Positions 41,856-51,195 are shown, counted from the first letter of the stretch. The stretch is DNA of 64,000 bases from Pseudogemmatithrix spongiicola (GCF_030623445.1 NZ_CP130613.1:1612001-1676000), one strand, 5' to 3'. Translations and numbers: made by a program. Notes: a model not told the origin generated them from the sequence alone.

Positions 41856-42148
41856 CAGCCTTTCAGCAGGTTGATGTCATCGAGGTTCACCGACTGGCGG
41901 TGACGGAAGATCGAGATCACGATCGCGAGCCCGACGGCCGCTTCGGCGGCGGCCACCGTGATGACGAAGAGCACGAAGACCTCGCCGGACGCGCCGTACA
42001 CCTTGCTCAGCGCCACCAGCGAGAGATTCACGGCGTTGAGCATCAGCTCGATGCACATGAAGAGGATGATCGCGTTGCGGCGCGTGAGCACGCCGATCAC
42101 GCCGATGGCGAAGAGCGCCGCGGAGAGCGCGAGGGATTCAGCCAGCAT
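41855..42148 (-). CDS. nuoK: NADH-quinone oxidoreductase subunit K
   Basis: The 97-residue protein has three hydrophobic helices. It includes [21 protein letters not shown] with the conserved membrane-buried Glu, and [18 protein letters not shown] with the second Glu. It is a core membrane-arm subunit beside the quinone channel. It lies 3 bp after nuoJ and touches nuoL. Confidence 0.97.
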   Translation of the reverse strand: MLAESLALSAALFAIGVIGVLTRRNAIILFMCIELMLNAVNLSLVALSKVYGASGEVFVLFVITVAAAEAAVGLAIVISIFRHRQSVNLDDINLLKG

Positions 42149-42151
42149 GGG

Positions 42152-42697
42152 TCAGCTCCTCTTGCGGCCGAGGGTGACCGCGCCGACGATCGCCACGAGC
42201 AGCAGGATCGAGGCCAGCTCGAAGGCCAGCAGTTGGTCCCTGAGCAGCACCTCGGCGATCGGGGCGATGATGCCGCCCGGCTCGTTGCGCATCGCCTCGC
42301 CGCTCGCCACCGGCAGCGTGAGCTGCGCGCTCCACTTGGCCCGCGCCAGCACCATCACCTCGGCCAGCAGCGCCGCGCCGACGAAGCCCGCCGTCACGCG
42401 CGGCAGGTTGCCGCGGATGTCGCTCACGTCCTCGGGCTTGCCGAGGTTGAGCAGCATGACGACGAACAGGAACACGACCATGATGGCGCCGGCGTACACC
42501 AAGATCTGGATGGCGCCGATGAACTGCGCATCCAGCATCACATAGAGCGCCGCCAGGCAGAACATCACGTTCACCAACCACAGCGCGGCCGCCACCGGGC
42601 TCTTGCGCGTCACGAACAGGATCGCCGAGACCAGCGCGATCACCGCGAAGAGATAGAAGTGGAACGAGAAGAAGAGCGGGAAGAACTCGTTGTTCAT
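42152..42697 (-). CDS. nuoJ: NADH-quinone oxidoreductase subunit J
   Basis: The 181-residue, five-helix membrane protein contains QFIGAIQILVYAGAIMVVFLFVVML, the pi-bulge helix region conserved in NuoJ (given here in part: AIQILVYAGAIMVVFLF). It forms part of the central proton path. It lies 3 bp after nuoI and 3 bp before nuoK. Length matches the family (about 180). Confidence 0.95.
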   Translation of the reverse strand: MNNEFFPLFFSFHFYLFAVIALVSAILFVTRKSPVAAALWLVNVMFCLAALYVMLDAQFIGAIQILVYAGAIMVVFLFVVMLLNLGKPEDVSDIRGNLPRVTAGFVGAALLAEVMVLARAKWSAQLTLPVASGEAMRNEPGGIIAPIAEVLLRDQLLAFELASILLLVAIVGAVTLGRKRS

Positions 42698-42700
42698 CCG

Positions 42701-43198
42701 TCACTCCCCCCGCGGGTCGGCGGGGTCCCACAGCTCGCTCACCGGGTGCGTCTGGGCCGTGAGGCGCTCGAGGTCGTACACGAACTTGTCGCGCGAGTAC
42801 TCGGCGTTCTCGTAGTGGCGGCCCATGTGGATCGCCTCTTCCGGGCAGACTTCCTGGCAGTAGCCGCAGAAGATGCAGCGGAACTCATCGATCTCGAACA
42901 CCAGCGGGTAGCGGTTCCCCGCCTCGTCCTCGCCGGGCACGAGCTTGATGCAGTTGGCCGGGCACACCGTCGGGCAGAGGCCGCAGGCCACGCACTTCGC
43001 CTTGCCGTCCTCGGTGGTGAGCATGCGGTGCGTGCCGCGCCAGCGCGGGGAAATGTCCCAGCGCTCGTCGGGATACTGCACCGTGACCTTATGCGGGTTC
43101 ACGAGATGCTTGAGTGTGAGCCCAAGGCCCGACAGCGTGGCGCGCACGTAGCTCACCTCGCCGACCGGCCGCTCCATGACCTTCACGTTGATCGCCAT
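42701..43198 (-). CDS. nuoI: NADH-quinone oxidoreductase subunit I
   Basis: The 165-residue protein has two ferredoxin-type [4Fe-4S] motifs, CVACGLCPTVCPANCI and CIFCGYCQEVCPEEAI, which carry clusters N6a and N6b in the peripheral arm. It passes electrons from NuoG to NuoB. It starts one base after the nuoH stop. Length matches the family. Confidence 0.97.
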   Translation of the reverse strand: MAINVKVMERPVGEVSYVRATLSGLGLTLKHLVNPHKVTVQYPDERWDISPRWRGTHRMLTTEDGKAKCVACGLCPTVCPANCIKLVPGEDEAGNRYPLVFEIDEFRCIFCGYCQEVCPEEAIHMGRHYENAEYSRDKFVYDLERLTAQTHPVSELWDPADPRGE

Positions 43199-43199
43199 A

Positions 43200-44453
43200 T
43201 CAGCGGATCTCCTCGGGGGCCAGCGTCGCGCGCATCGGGGCGCGGCCGCGCAGGCGTTCGATTTCCTCGGGGCTCAGGCGCGTCGACGCCGGGCTCACCA
43301 AGCGGCCGCGGTCGAGCACCAGGAAGAGCAGCAGCACGCAGACCAGGTTGAGCCCGCCCATGGCGTACCCGAAGGTCGCGCCGCGGCCGAGTCCGGCCAT
43401 GTCCATCACCACGATCGCGCCCGAGATGAGCACCAGGTACACCAGCGCGATCGGCAGCATCACCTGCCAGCCCAGCGACATCAACTGGTCGTAGCGGAAG
43501 CGCGGGAGCGTCCAGCGCACCCAGATGTAGAAGAAGACGAAGAAGATCGTCTTGAACGCGAACATGCCGAAGGTCGCGGCCGCCTTGGCCACGCTGTACG
43601 GACCGGTCGAATCCCAGTCCGTAAACGGGATGTCCCAGCCGCCGAGGAACAGCGTCACGAACATCGCGCTCGTCGTGACCATGTTCGCGTACTCGGAGAT
43701 GGGGAACATCGAGAACTTCATCGCGCTGTATTCGCTGTGGTAGCCGGCGATGAGCTCCGATTCCGCTTCCGGCATGTCGAAGGGCACGCGGTTCGTCTCG
43801 GCGAACGCCGACACGAGGAACAGGAAGCCCGCGACCGAGAGGATGATCGCGTTCCAGGTCGAGCCCTGCTGCTGCGCAATGATCTCCGTCAGCGACACGT
43901 TGCCGCTCACGAGCAGCACGCAGAGCAGCGCCATGCCCATCGTGATCTCATAGCTGACCATCTGCGCCGAGGCGCGGAGGCCGCCGAGCAGGGCGTACTT
44001 GTTGTTCGAGCTCCAGCCGGCGATCACGATGCCGTAGACGCCGAGCGAGGCGATGCCGATCGTATACAGGAAGCCGATCGGCAGGTCGGCGACGACCATG
44101 TCCACGCGGCCCCAGGCCGTCGGCATGGGTGCGGCAAAGGGAATCACCGCCCAGGCGATGAGCGCCGGGATGAACGCGATGGCCGGCGCGAGGATGAACA
44201 GCGGCTTGTTCACGCCGCCGGGCATCGACTCTTCCTTCATGATGTTCTTCACGCCGTCAGCCAGCACCTGGAACAAGCCCCAGGGGCCCACGCGGTTGGG
44301 GCCGTGCCGGTCCTGGATCCAGCCCGAGATCTTCCGCTCGGCCAGCGTCGTGTAGGCCACGCCGACCATGTAGAGCGTGAAGATGGCCAGCATCTTGATG
44401 ACCGTGAAGATCACGAAGGGCCAGAAGCCCAGCTCGAGTTGCGTCTGATCCAT
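43200..44453 (-). CDS. nuoH: NADH-quinone oxidoreductase subunit H
   Basis: The 417-residue membrane subunit has eight or more helices. It contains ERKISGWIQDRHGPNRVGPW and FAETNRVPFDMPEAESELIAG, the signature loops that line the quinone chamber. It joins the peripheral and membrane arms. The C-terminal tail of about 55 residues (SPASTRLSPEEIERLRGR) is longer and more charged than usual. It shares one base with nuoG. Confidence 0.97.
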   Translation of the reverse strand: MDQTQLELGFWPFVIFTVIKMLAIFTLYMVGVAYTTLAERKISGWIQDRHGPNRVGPWGLFQVLADGVKNIMKEESMPGGVNKPLFILAPAIAFIPALIAWAVIPFAAPMPTAWGRVDMVVADLPIGFLYTIGIASLGVYGIVIAGWSSNNKYALLGGLRASAQMVSYEITMGMALLCVLLVSGNVSLTEIIAQQQGSTWNAIILSVAGFLFLVSAFAETNRVPFDMPEAESELIAGYHSEYSAMKFSMFPISEYANMVTTSAMFVTLFLGGWDIPFTDWDSTGPYSVAKAAATFGMFAFKTIFFVFFYIWVRWTLPRFRYDQLMSLGWQVMLPIALVYLVLISGAIVVMDMAGLGRGATFGYAMGGLNLVCVLLLFLVLDRGRLVSPASTRLSPEEIERLRGRAPMRATLAPEEIR

Positions 44454-46012
44454 TACGCGGCCCCCGCCTTCGCGTCGCTCACGGAGGCACCGTAGAGACC
44501 GAGCGTCTCATAGCTCAGCCCCGCGAACGCGCGCTCGCTCTGCGCGAGCGCCGCGAACACCGCGCTGGGCAGGAAATAGTCGCTCTTCACGCCGATGGCG
44601 TTGTTGAGGTCGGCCAGGGCGAACCAGCTCGGCCGGGCCAATCCCGGCGCCGCCTTGGCCTGCAGGAAGCGCTGCACGCGGCCGCGCAGGTTCGTGAACG
44701 TGCCTTCCTCCTCGGCCACGTTCGCGATGGGCAGCACCACGTGCGGCGTCACGACGCCGTGCGGCAGCGTCGTGCCGACGACGATGATCGCGCTGGCGCG
44801 CGACACCTTGCCGAGGTCGAGACCCGTGAGTTCCTCGTCCGCGAGCACGAGCACGTCACCGTCCTTGAGGCCGGCGAGCGGGTCGGCATCGTTGCGCACG
44901 AAGCCGAGCAGCTCGGCGCCCACCACGTTCGGGGCGCGATCGGCGCGCAGCGAGAGGTCCGCCACGCCCGGCAGCGGCGCCTCGGGGCCCGTTTCGCAGC
45001 GGAAGCTCCCCTGCCCGCCCGTCTTGGCAATCAGCTGCTTGAGCAGGAACAGCGCCTCGTTCGAGAGCTTCGGGCTCGCGAGCACGAACGCCCGCTTACC
45101 GCTGAGGAGCTTGGACGCCTCGTTGTAGGCGATCTCCCAATCGACCGGCGAGAGCACGCCGGCCAGCTGGATCTTCGGCGCCTCGTTGCGGTCGGGGCGA
45201 TTCATCCAGCGATAGTCGAGCCGGCCCTGGTCGCAGAGGTAGAACTGGTTGACCTGGTCGTTGGAGCGCGGCTTCTGGCGCACGACGACGTTGTCGCGCG
45301 TCTCGAGGATCGTGTTGCAGCCCTGCGTGCAGCCGGTGCACACCGAGGCCGTGCGATCGAGCTCCCAGGCGCGCGCCTTGTTCAGGAAGTCCTTGGAGAC
45401 GAGGGCGCCGACCGGGCAGAGATCGATGACGTTCGCCGCCCACGGCTGCGTGAGGTCGGCGTCGCCCGCCTTGCCGATGGTCGCGCGATCGTCGCGCTCG
45501 GAGACGTTGAGCACCGGCGCCTGATGCACGTCGTCCATGAAGCGGACGCAGCGCGTGCAGAGGATGCAGCGGTTGGTGACGTAGAGGACGTCGCCGCCGA
45601 AGTCCTCGACCGGGTTGAAGCGCTTGGGCTCGCGGTAGCGCGAGTCGGCGCGCCCTTCCTGGAAGGTGTAGTCCTGCAGCTCGCACTCGCCGGCCTGGTC
45701 GCAGATCGGGCAGTCGAGCGGATGGTTGATGAGCAGCAGCTCGAGCACGCCCTTGCGGGCCTCGAGCGCCTTCTCGGAGTAGACGTGCACCACCTGCCCT
45801 TCGGCCACCGCCGTCGCACAGGACGGCGCCAGCTTCGGCATCTTCTCGACTTCCACGAGGCACATGCGGCAGACGCCGGCCACGGGGAGCCCCGGGTGGT
45901 AGCAGTAGTGCGGGACGAGCACGCCCGCCTGCTTGGCCGCCTCGAGAATGCTGGTGCCCGCGGGCACCGACACCTGCCGGCCTTCGATCGTGAGATTGAC
46001 CTGCTGGCTCAT
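44453..46012 (-). CDS. nuoG: NADH-quinone oxidoreductase subunit G, short form
   Basis: The 519-residue protein has an N-terminal [2Fe-2S] domain (CYHPGLPVAGVCRMC). Next come the His-ligated N5 site (HPLDCPICDQAGEC) and N4 (CILCTRCVRF with CPVGAL), then an N7-type set CX2CX3CX27C (CTGCTQGC to FYLC). The molybdopterin-like domain that follows is much reduced: E. coli NuoG has about 900 residues. It passes electrons from NuoE/F to NuoI. ATG 46012 overlaps nuoF as ATGA; the frame upstream is the nuoF shadow. Confidence 0.96.
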   Translation of the reverse strand: MSQQVNLTIEGRQVSVPAGTSILEAAKQAGVLVPHYCYHPGLPVAGVCRMCLVEVEKMPKLAPSCATAVAEGQVVHVYSEKALEARKGVLELLLINHPLDCPICDQAGECELQDYTFQEGRADSRYREPKRFNPVEDFGGDVLYVTNRCILCTRCVRFMDDVHQAPVLNVSERDDRATIGKAGDADLTQPWAANVIDLCPVGALVSKDFLNKARAWELDRTASVCTGCTQGCNTILETRDNVVVRQKPRSNDQVNQFYLCDQGRLDYRWMNRPDRNEAPKIQLAGVLSPVDWEIAYNEASKLLSGKRAFVLASPKLSNEALFLLKQLIAKTGGQGSFRCETGPEAPLPGVADLSLRADRAPNVVGAELLGFVRNDADPLAGLKDGDVLVLADEELTGLDLGKVSRASAIIVVGTTLPHGVVTPHVVLPIANVAEEEGTFTNLRGRVQRFLQAKAAPGLARPSWFALADLNNAIGVKSDYFLPSAVFAALAQSERAFAGLSYETLGLYGASVSDAKAGAA

Positions 46013-47325
46013 ACGCCCGCCCCCATCGCCACCGTGGACGAGCGCTTGCCCTTGATCAGCGCCTCGAACTCGCCGCGGAACTTGTTGATGCCGGAGGTCA
46101 CCGGCGCCGCGCAGGAGTCCGACAGCACGCAGATCGTCTTGCCCGTCATGTTCTCGGCCAAGTCGAAAATGGTATCGAGGTCCTCGAACGTGCCCTGACC
46201 GGCGACGATACGCTCGAGGATCTTGGTCATCCACGCGGTGCCTTCGCGGCACTGCGTGCACTGGGCGCAGCTCTCATGCGCATAGAAGCGCGAGAGGCGT
46301 GCGAGCTGGCGCGGCATGGACTGCGCGTCGTCGAAGATGATCACGCCGCCGGAGCCGAGCATGGTGCCGACTTCGAGGAAGCCCTCGTAGTCCATCTTCA
46401 CGGATTCGGCTTCGTCGATCGTGATCACCGGCACGGACGAACCGCCCGGGATCAGCGCCTTGAACTTGCGGCCCGGCAGCGGTCCGCCGCAGAGGTCGTA
46501 CAGGAACTCCTTGAAGGAGAAGCCCATCACGACTTCGTAGTTGCCCGGCTTGGCCACGTTGCCGCAGACCGAGAAGAGCTTGCTGCCCGTGCTCTTCGGC
46601 GACGACAGGCACATCGCCTTGTACCACTCGGCGCCGTTGTTGAGGATGTGCGGTACGGCGGTCAGCGTCTCGACGTTGTTGATCGTCGTCGGCTGGCCGA
46701 ACAGCCCGCTCACCGCCGGGAACGGCGGCTTGATGCGCGGATTGCCACGCTTGCCCTCGAGCGAGTTCATCAGGGCGGTTTCTTCGCCGCAGATGTACGC
46801 GCCGGCGCCGCGATGCACCCACACATCGATCTTCTTGCCGCTGCCCATCGCGTTGTTGCCGATGATGCCGGCGGCGCGCGCTTCCTTCAGCGCCTCCTCG
46901 AGGCGCGCGATGGGCTCCGTGAACTCACCGCGCACGTAGATGTAGGCCGTCTCCGCGCCGATGGCATACGCGCCGATGGCGCAGCCCTCGATGAGCGCAT
47001 GCGGCGTCCAGCGCATGATCTCGCGGTCCTTGAACGTGCCCGGCTCGGATTCGTCGGCGTTGCAGGCGAGGTAGTGCGGCTTGCCGTCGTTCAGCTTCAT
47101 GAACGACCACTTGAGGCCGGTCGGGAAGCCGGCGCCACCACGACCGCGCAGGCCGGACTCCTTCACGACGTTCTGGATCGCCACCGGATCCATCGTGAGG
47201 GCCTGCTGCAGCGCCTTGTAGCCGCCGAGTGACTTCCAGGTCTCGAGCTTGCGCGCCTCAGGATTGCCGAAGTGCTTGGAGAGCACCGGCGTCTCGCGCG
47301 GATGCGACTTATGCGGGTATCCCAT
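46009..47325 (-). CDS. nuoF: NADH-quinone oxidoreductase subunit F
   Basis: The 438-residue protein carries the NADH and FMN site (GLRGRGGAGFPTGLKW, and YLACNADESEPGTFKDRE) and cluster N3 (ESCAQCTQCREGTAW, plus a distal Cys in LSDSCAAP). It oxidises NADH and feeds electrons into complex I. It lies 37 bp after nuoE, the largest gap in the nuo run; that gap holds a short repeat-like stretch (GAGATGTAAGACGTGAGA). Confidence 0.98.
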   Translation of the reverse strand: MGYPHKSHPRETPVLSKHFGNPEARKLETWKSLGGYKALQQALTMDPVAIQNVVKESGLRGRGGAGFPTGLKWSFMKLNDGKPHYLACNADESEPGTFKDREIMRWTPHALIEGCAIGAYAIGAETAYIYVRGEFTEPIARLEEALKEARAAGIIGNNAMGSGKKIDVWVHRGAGAYICGEETALMNSLEGKRGNPRIKPPFPAVSGLFGQPTTINNVETLTAVPHILNNGAEWYKAMCLSSPKSTGSKLFSVCGNVAKPGNYEVVMGFSFKEFLYDLCGGPLPGRKFKALIPGGSSVPVITIDEAESVKMDYEGFLEVGTMLGSGGVIIFDDAQSMPRQLARLSRFYAHESCAQCTQCREGTAWMTKILERIVAGQGTFEDLDTIFDLAENMTGKTICVLSDSCAAPVTSGINKFRGEFEALIKGKRSSTVAMGAGV

Positions 47326-47362
47326 TACTGCAGACCTGAGATGTAAGACGTGAGATTGAAGG

Positions 47363-47908
47363 TCACTGCAGGCCTCGCAGAATCTCGGGCACCTTCTCGG
47401 GCGTCACGTTCTCGACGTAGTCCTCGTTGATCTGCACCGGCGTGGCGAAACCGCAGGCGCCGAGGCACTCGACCTCGATCACCGTGTACTTGCCGTCAGG
47501 GCTCGTGAGGCCGAGCTCCTTGCAGCCCGTGTGCTCGAGGAAGGCCTCCACGACCTTGTCGGCACCGGCGCAGAGGCAGGGCGACGTCGTGCAGACCTGG
47601 ATGAAGTGCTGCCCCACCGGATGCTGGTGGTACATGGTGTAGAAGGTCACGACGCCCTTCACGTAGGCGGCCGTGACGCCGAGCTGCTCGCCGATCTCGC
47701 GCATCGCGTCTTCGGAGATCCACCCGCGGTCCTGCTGGATCATCCAGAGACCCGGCAGCAAGCAGGCGCGCTTGTCGGGATAGCGGGTCTTCAGGTCGTC
47801 GAGCTCCTGCTTGCGCGCGGAGCCCGGCGTGAAGACCGGCTGGTACGGCTCGTGGTCGTGGCTCTGACCGTGGGGGGCGGCGCTAGGCGCCGAAGGTCCG
47901 TGGCTCAC
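47363..47908 (-). CDS. nuoE: NADH-quinone oxidoreductase subunit E
   Basis: The 181-residue thioredoxin-like [2Fe-2S] protein (cluster N1a) has cysteines in CTTSPCLCAG and ECLGACGFATP. It pairs with NuoF in the NADH module. The first 25 residues are a His/Ser/Pro-rich extension (SHGPSAPSAAPHGQSHDHEP) before the conserved core. It overlaps nuoD by 4 bp. Confidence 0.96.
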   Translation of the reverse strand: MSHGPSAPSAAPHGQSHDHEPYQPVFTPGSARKQELDDLKTRYPDKRACLLPGLWMIQQDRGWISEDAMREIGEQLGVTAAYVKGVVTFYTMYHQHPVGQHFIQVCTTSPCLCAGADKVVEAFLEHTGCKELGLTSPDGKYTVIEVECLGACGFATPVQINEDYVENVTPEKVPEILRGLQ

Positions 47909-49209
47909 CGGTCGATCTCTCCCATCACGATGTCGATGGAGGCGTTGATCGCGATGACGTCGGAGAGCAGGTGGCCCTCCACCATCTTCGGGATCGCCGA
48001 CAGGTTCACGAAGCTGGGCGGGCGGATGCGCCAGCGCGCCGGCTTGGCCGTGCCGTCGGACACGAAGTAGTAGCCCTTCTCACCCTTGGGGCTCTCGATC
48101 GGCACGTACACCTCGCCGATCGGCGGCCGCGGGCCTTCCATCACCAGCTTGAAGTGATGGATCATCGATTCCATCTCGCTCGTCGCCTTGGACTTCGGCG
48201 GCAGGATGATGCGCGGGTCATCCACGTTCACCGGCCCGTCGGGCAAGCGCTTCAGCGCCTGGTCGAGGATGCGCACCGACTGGCGCAGCTCTTCCTGCCG
48301 CACGAGGAAGCGGTCATACACGTCGCCGTTCGTGCCGACCGGGACGTCGAAGTCGTAGGTCTCGTAATCGAGATACGGGAAATCCTTGCGCACATCGTAC
48401 GCCACGCCGCTCGCGCGCAGCATCGGACCCGTGAGGCCGTAGTTGAGCGCCTCCTGCGGCGTCATCACGCCCAAGCCCACCGTACGACCGACCCAGATCG
48501 CGTTCTTGTTGAGCATGCGCTCAACCTGATCCAGCGTCTTCGGGAAGGTGTCGATGAAGTGCCGCAGCTGGTCGGTCCAGCCTTCCGGCACGTCGGCGAT
48601 CATGCCGCCCACGCGCGCCCCGCTCGTCGTCAGGCGGGCACCCGTCCAGCGCTCGAGCAGGTTGTACACGTTCTCGCGCTCCTGGAAGCTCCACAGGAAG
48701 GGCGTGAACGCGCCGATGTCGATGCAGGTCGTGCCCAGCCACACCAGGTGCGAGATGATGCGCGAGAGCTCCATGCCAATCACGCGGAGCACCTTGCAGC
48801 GCTCGGTGATCTCGATCCCGAACAGCCGCTCGGCGCCCAACGCATAGGCAATGTTGTTGCCCAGCGAGTTGAGATAGTCCTCGCGGTCCGTCCACGGGAT
48901 GATCTGGTTGTACTGGCGGTACTCGCCGATCTTCTCGAAGCCGCAGTGCAGGTAGCCCACGTGCGGGATGCAGCGCACGACGGTCTCACCGTCGAGCTCG
49001 AGCACGAGGCGCAACACGCCGTGCGTGGCCGGGTGCTGCGGGCCGATGTTGATCAGCATGTGCTCGCCTTCGAACTCCGGCTCGGCGGGCGCATGCGGGC
49101 TCATCAAGCCCTCGGCGCCGAGCGGGATGCGCTGCGGCTTGCCGTCGGGCCCGAGGCCGGTGGTCGAGAGCGCGACCTCGATGGTGCGCTTGTCAGTCAT
49201 CGTTGGCAT
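47905..49209 (-). CDS. nuoD: NADH-quinone oxidoreductase subunit D
   Basis: The 434-residue protein is the 49-kDa-type subunit that lines the quinone site with NuoB. Blocks include NIGPQHPATHGVLRLVLELDGE, whose His and following region face the quinone (here in part: GPQHPATHGVLRLVLE), and GYLHCGFEKIGE. ATG 49209 has GGGAGAG nine bases upstream; ATG 49200 is a possible alternative. It lies 6 bp after nuoC and is not fused to it, unlike in E. coli. Confidence 0.97.
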   Translation of the reverse strand: MPTMTDKRTIEVALSTTGLGPDGKPQRIPLGAEGLMSPHAPAEPEFEGEHMLINIGPQHPATHGVLRLVLELDGETVVRCIPHVGYLHCGFEKIGEYRQYNQIIPWTDREDYLNSLGNNIAYALGAERLFGIEITERCKVLRVIGMELSRIISHLVWLGTTCIDIGAFTPFLWSFQERENVYNLLERWTGARLTTSGARVGGMIADVPEGWTDQLRHFIDTFPKTLDQVERMLNKNAIWVGRTVGLGVMTPQEALNYGLTGPMLRASGVAYDVRKDFPYLDYETYDFDVPVGTNGDVYDRFLVRQEELRQSVRILDQALKRLPDGPVNVDDPRIILPPKSKATSEMESMIHHFKLVMEGPRPPIGEVYVPIESPKGEKGYYFVSDGTAKPARWRIRPPSFVNLSAIPKMVEGHLLSDVIAINASIDIVMGEIDR

Positions 49210-49215
49210 TCGCGC

Positions 49216-49926
49216 TCACTCTCCCGTCTGCGCGCCGCCACCGAGGCGACGACGCATGTCGAGGGGCAGGTCTTCGAAGGCATCGGCGATCGAGAGCTCT
49301 TCCTTGGAGTAGCGTGCCTCGGGATTCGCGGCGAGCGCCTGGCGGAGCTGCTCCGAGCGCGAGAAGCGCCCGCGCATCGGGAAGTCCTTCCGGAGGGGAT
49401 AGCCTTCCTTGTACTGCTCCCACATGAGGATGCGGCGCAGGTCGGGATGGCCCGTGAACTCGATGCCGAACATGTCGTAGCACTCCCGCTCCATCCAATC
49501 CGCGGCCTTCCACACGCCCCACACGCTGGGCACGGCGAGCGGCGTCTTGCCGTCCTTCGGCAACTCCGCCTTGAGACGCAGGAAGCGGCGGAACTTGAGC
49601 GAGCGGATGTGCCAGACGACTTCGATGGCCCGCATCGCGTCGCGGTACTCGACGGCGGTCACGTCGACGAGCATCTCGTATGACTGGTCCGGGTCGCCCT
49701 GCAGCCAAGCGGCGATCTCGGCGACCTTCGCGCGGTCCACGTATACAGTGCTGTCGCCCCAGACGACCTCGGCGCGGCCGATGGCCGAGCCGAAGCGCGC
49801 GCGCAGCGCCTCGACGCTGGGGTTCATGGCGCCACCGCGGTGGGCGATGCCCGTCGGCGTGGTCGGCTGCTCGCCCGGGTTCCCGGGGCGCACGACCGTG
49901 AAGGAGGGAGTGCTGTGCTTGCTCAC
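49216..49926 (-). CDS. nuoC: NADH-quinone oxidoreductase subunit C
   Basis: The 236-residue protein is the 30-kDa-type subunit. Its core contains [19 protein letters not shown] and [17 protein letters not shown], the family signature. The first 40 residues ([20 protein letters not shown]) are a low-complexity extension not found in short homologues. It connects the peripheral arm to the quinone module. It overlaps nuoB by 4 bp. Confidence 0.96.
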   Translation of the reverse strand: MSKHSTPSFTVVRPGNPGEQPTTPTGIAHRGGAMNPSVEALRARFGSAIGRAEVVWGDSTVYVDRAKVAEIAAWLQGDPDQSYEMLVDVTAVEYRDAMRAIEVVWHIRSLKFRRFLRLKAELPKDGKTPLAVPSVWGVWKAADWMERECYDMFGIEFTGHPDLRRILMWEQYKEGYPLRKDFPMRGRFSRSEQLRQALAANPEARYSKEELSIADAFEDLPLDMRRRLGGGAQTGE

Positions 49927-50552
49927 GGCGCCGACCGCGTCTGATGGACCGAGTTGCCGAACGGCTCGGAGAGCTCGTCGATGCGCGACGGCGGGATGTA
50001 GAGCTGCGAGGTCGGGTCGGCCATGAACTCATCGCGCAGCGACTCGTTCGACATCCGCTCCTGCATCACCTTCTTCTGCAGCATCATGATGCCGTAGATG
50101 AGGCCTTCCGGACGCGGCGGGCAGCCCGGGACGTAGACGTCCACCGGGATGATCGTGTCGATGCCCTGCGCCACCGCGTAGGAGTCGAACATGCCGCCCG
50201 ACGAGGCGCAGGCGCCCATCGAGATCACCCACTTGGGCTGGTGCATCTGCTGGTAGATGCGGCGCAGCACCGGCGCGAGCTTGAACGGCACGCGGCCGGC
50301 GCAGATGAGCACGTCGCTCTGGCGCGGCGAGAAGCTCATGCGTTCCATGCCGAAGCGCGCGAGGTCGAACTTCGAGGCCGCGGTGGCCATGAACTCGATC
50401 GCGCAGCACGCGGTGCCGAAGGGCATCGGCCACAGCGAGTTCGCGCGGCCCCAGTTCACGAGGAAGTCGAGGCGGGTGGTGATCCACCCTTCCTGCGACT
50501 GCGGGTTGTACGAGACCGCCGTCGCCGGATCCGGCTGCGTGATCAATCCCAT
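49923..50552 (-). CDS. nuoB: NADH-quinone oxidoreductase subunit B
   Basis: The 209-residue protein binds the terminal [4Fe-4S] cluster N2, using the tandem cysteines in [11 protein letters not shown] and those in [11 protein letters not shown] and VPGCPPRPE. It hands electrons to quinone. ATG 50552 lies inside the end of nuoA (10-bp overlap); the longer upstream frame is a nuoA shadow. The last 45 residues form a polar extension. Confidence 0.97.
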   Translation of the reverse strand: MGLITQPDPATAVSYNPQSQEGWITTRLDFLVNWGRANSLWPMPFGTACCAIEFMATAASKFDLARFGMERMSFSPRQSDVLICAGRVPFKLAPVLRRIYQQMHQPKWVISMGACASSGGMFDSYAVAQGIDTIIPVDVYVPGCPPRPEGLIYGIMMLQKKVMQERMSNESLRDEFMADPTSQLYIPPSRIDELSEPFGNSVHQTRSAP

Positions 50553-50947
50553 TGCATCGCTCCCTTCTTCCACTCGTAGATGAAGCCCGCCACGAGCACG
50601 GTCATGAAGACCAGCATCGTGCCGAAGCCGTAGAAGGTCACCTGGTCGGGCGCGCACACCCCGTTCACGAGGGGCACCTTGCAGGACAGTTGCTGGAAGT
50701 ACGCCGCCCACGGCACGAGCAGCACCGTCTCCACGTCGAAGACGATGAACAGCATCGCGACCATGTAGAACTTCACGGAGAAGCGTTCGCGGGCATCGCC
50801 GAGGACCGGCATGCCGGACTCGTACGGCTCCTGCTTGACCGGCGTCGGGCGGTGACGGGTCAAATAGTGCGACAGGCCCAGGATCAAGACCGCGTTGACG
50901 GCCACGAATCCGAGCAGCAGGAGAACGGGGAGGTACGTCCGTTCCAT
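50543..50947 (-). CDS. nuoA: NADH-quinone oxidoreductase subunit A
   Basis: The 134-residue protein has three membrane helices and the family loop [20 protein letters not shown] followed by [14 protein letters not shown], which hold the conserved acidic residues. Between helices 2 and 3 it has a short Cys-containing insert ([17 protein letters not shown]). It is the first gene of the nuo run. A palindromic Rex-like operator lies 30-47 bases before its ATG. No strong Shine-Dalgarno is visible. Confidence 0.95.
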   Translation of the reverse strand: MERTYLPVLLLLGFVAVNAVLILGLSHYLTRHRPTPVKQEPYESGMPVLGDARERFSVKFYMVAMLFIVFDVETVLLVPWAAYFQQLSCKVPLVNGVCAPDQVTFYGFGTMLVFMTVLVAGFIYEWKKGAMQWD

Positions 50948-50976
50948 TCGGGGGGAGATGGGGGTCGGAGCGCGAT

Positions 50977-50994
50977 TCGTGAATTATTTCACGA
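50977..50994. promoter_or_regulatory. Predicted Rex-family operator upstream of nuoA
   Basis: TCGTGAA-TTAT-TTCACGA is a perfect 18-base palindrome, 30 bases from the nuoA start. The Rex consensus is TTGTGAA-N4-TTCACAA; each half differs by one symmetric base. Rex represses respiratory genes until NADH rises, and complex I genes are known Rex targets in Streptomyces. A CRP/FNR-like reading (GTGA-N6-TCAC) also fits. Confidence 0.6.
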
Positions 50995-51195
50995 GCTTCA
51001 TACTTTCGGGTGGGAAGCTATCCCGACGACACGCGCATTGCAACCGCTTCGTCGCCGCAACTCGTAGTGCGCATTGGACTTGGGCGTCCAATCCCGAATC
51101 AGTTCATCTGCATTGCCACGGCCGATGCAACGAACCGATTCCGGGCAATCGGGTACGACTGGCGCACTCGTTCGACTCCCCTTTCTGAGGCCTGC

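Noticed and set aside
50977-50994. Reading the nuoA palindrome as a transcription terminator
   Set aside because: The stem is only 7 bp and AT-containing, has no T-run, and lies upstream of a start codon instead of after a gene.
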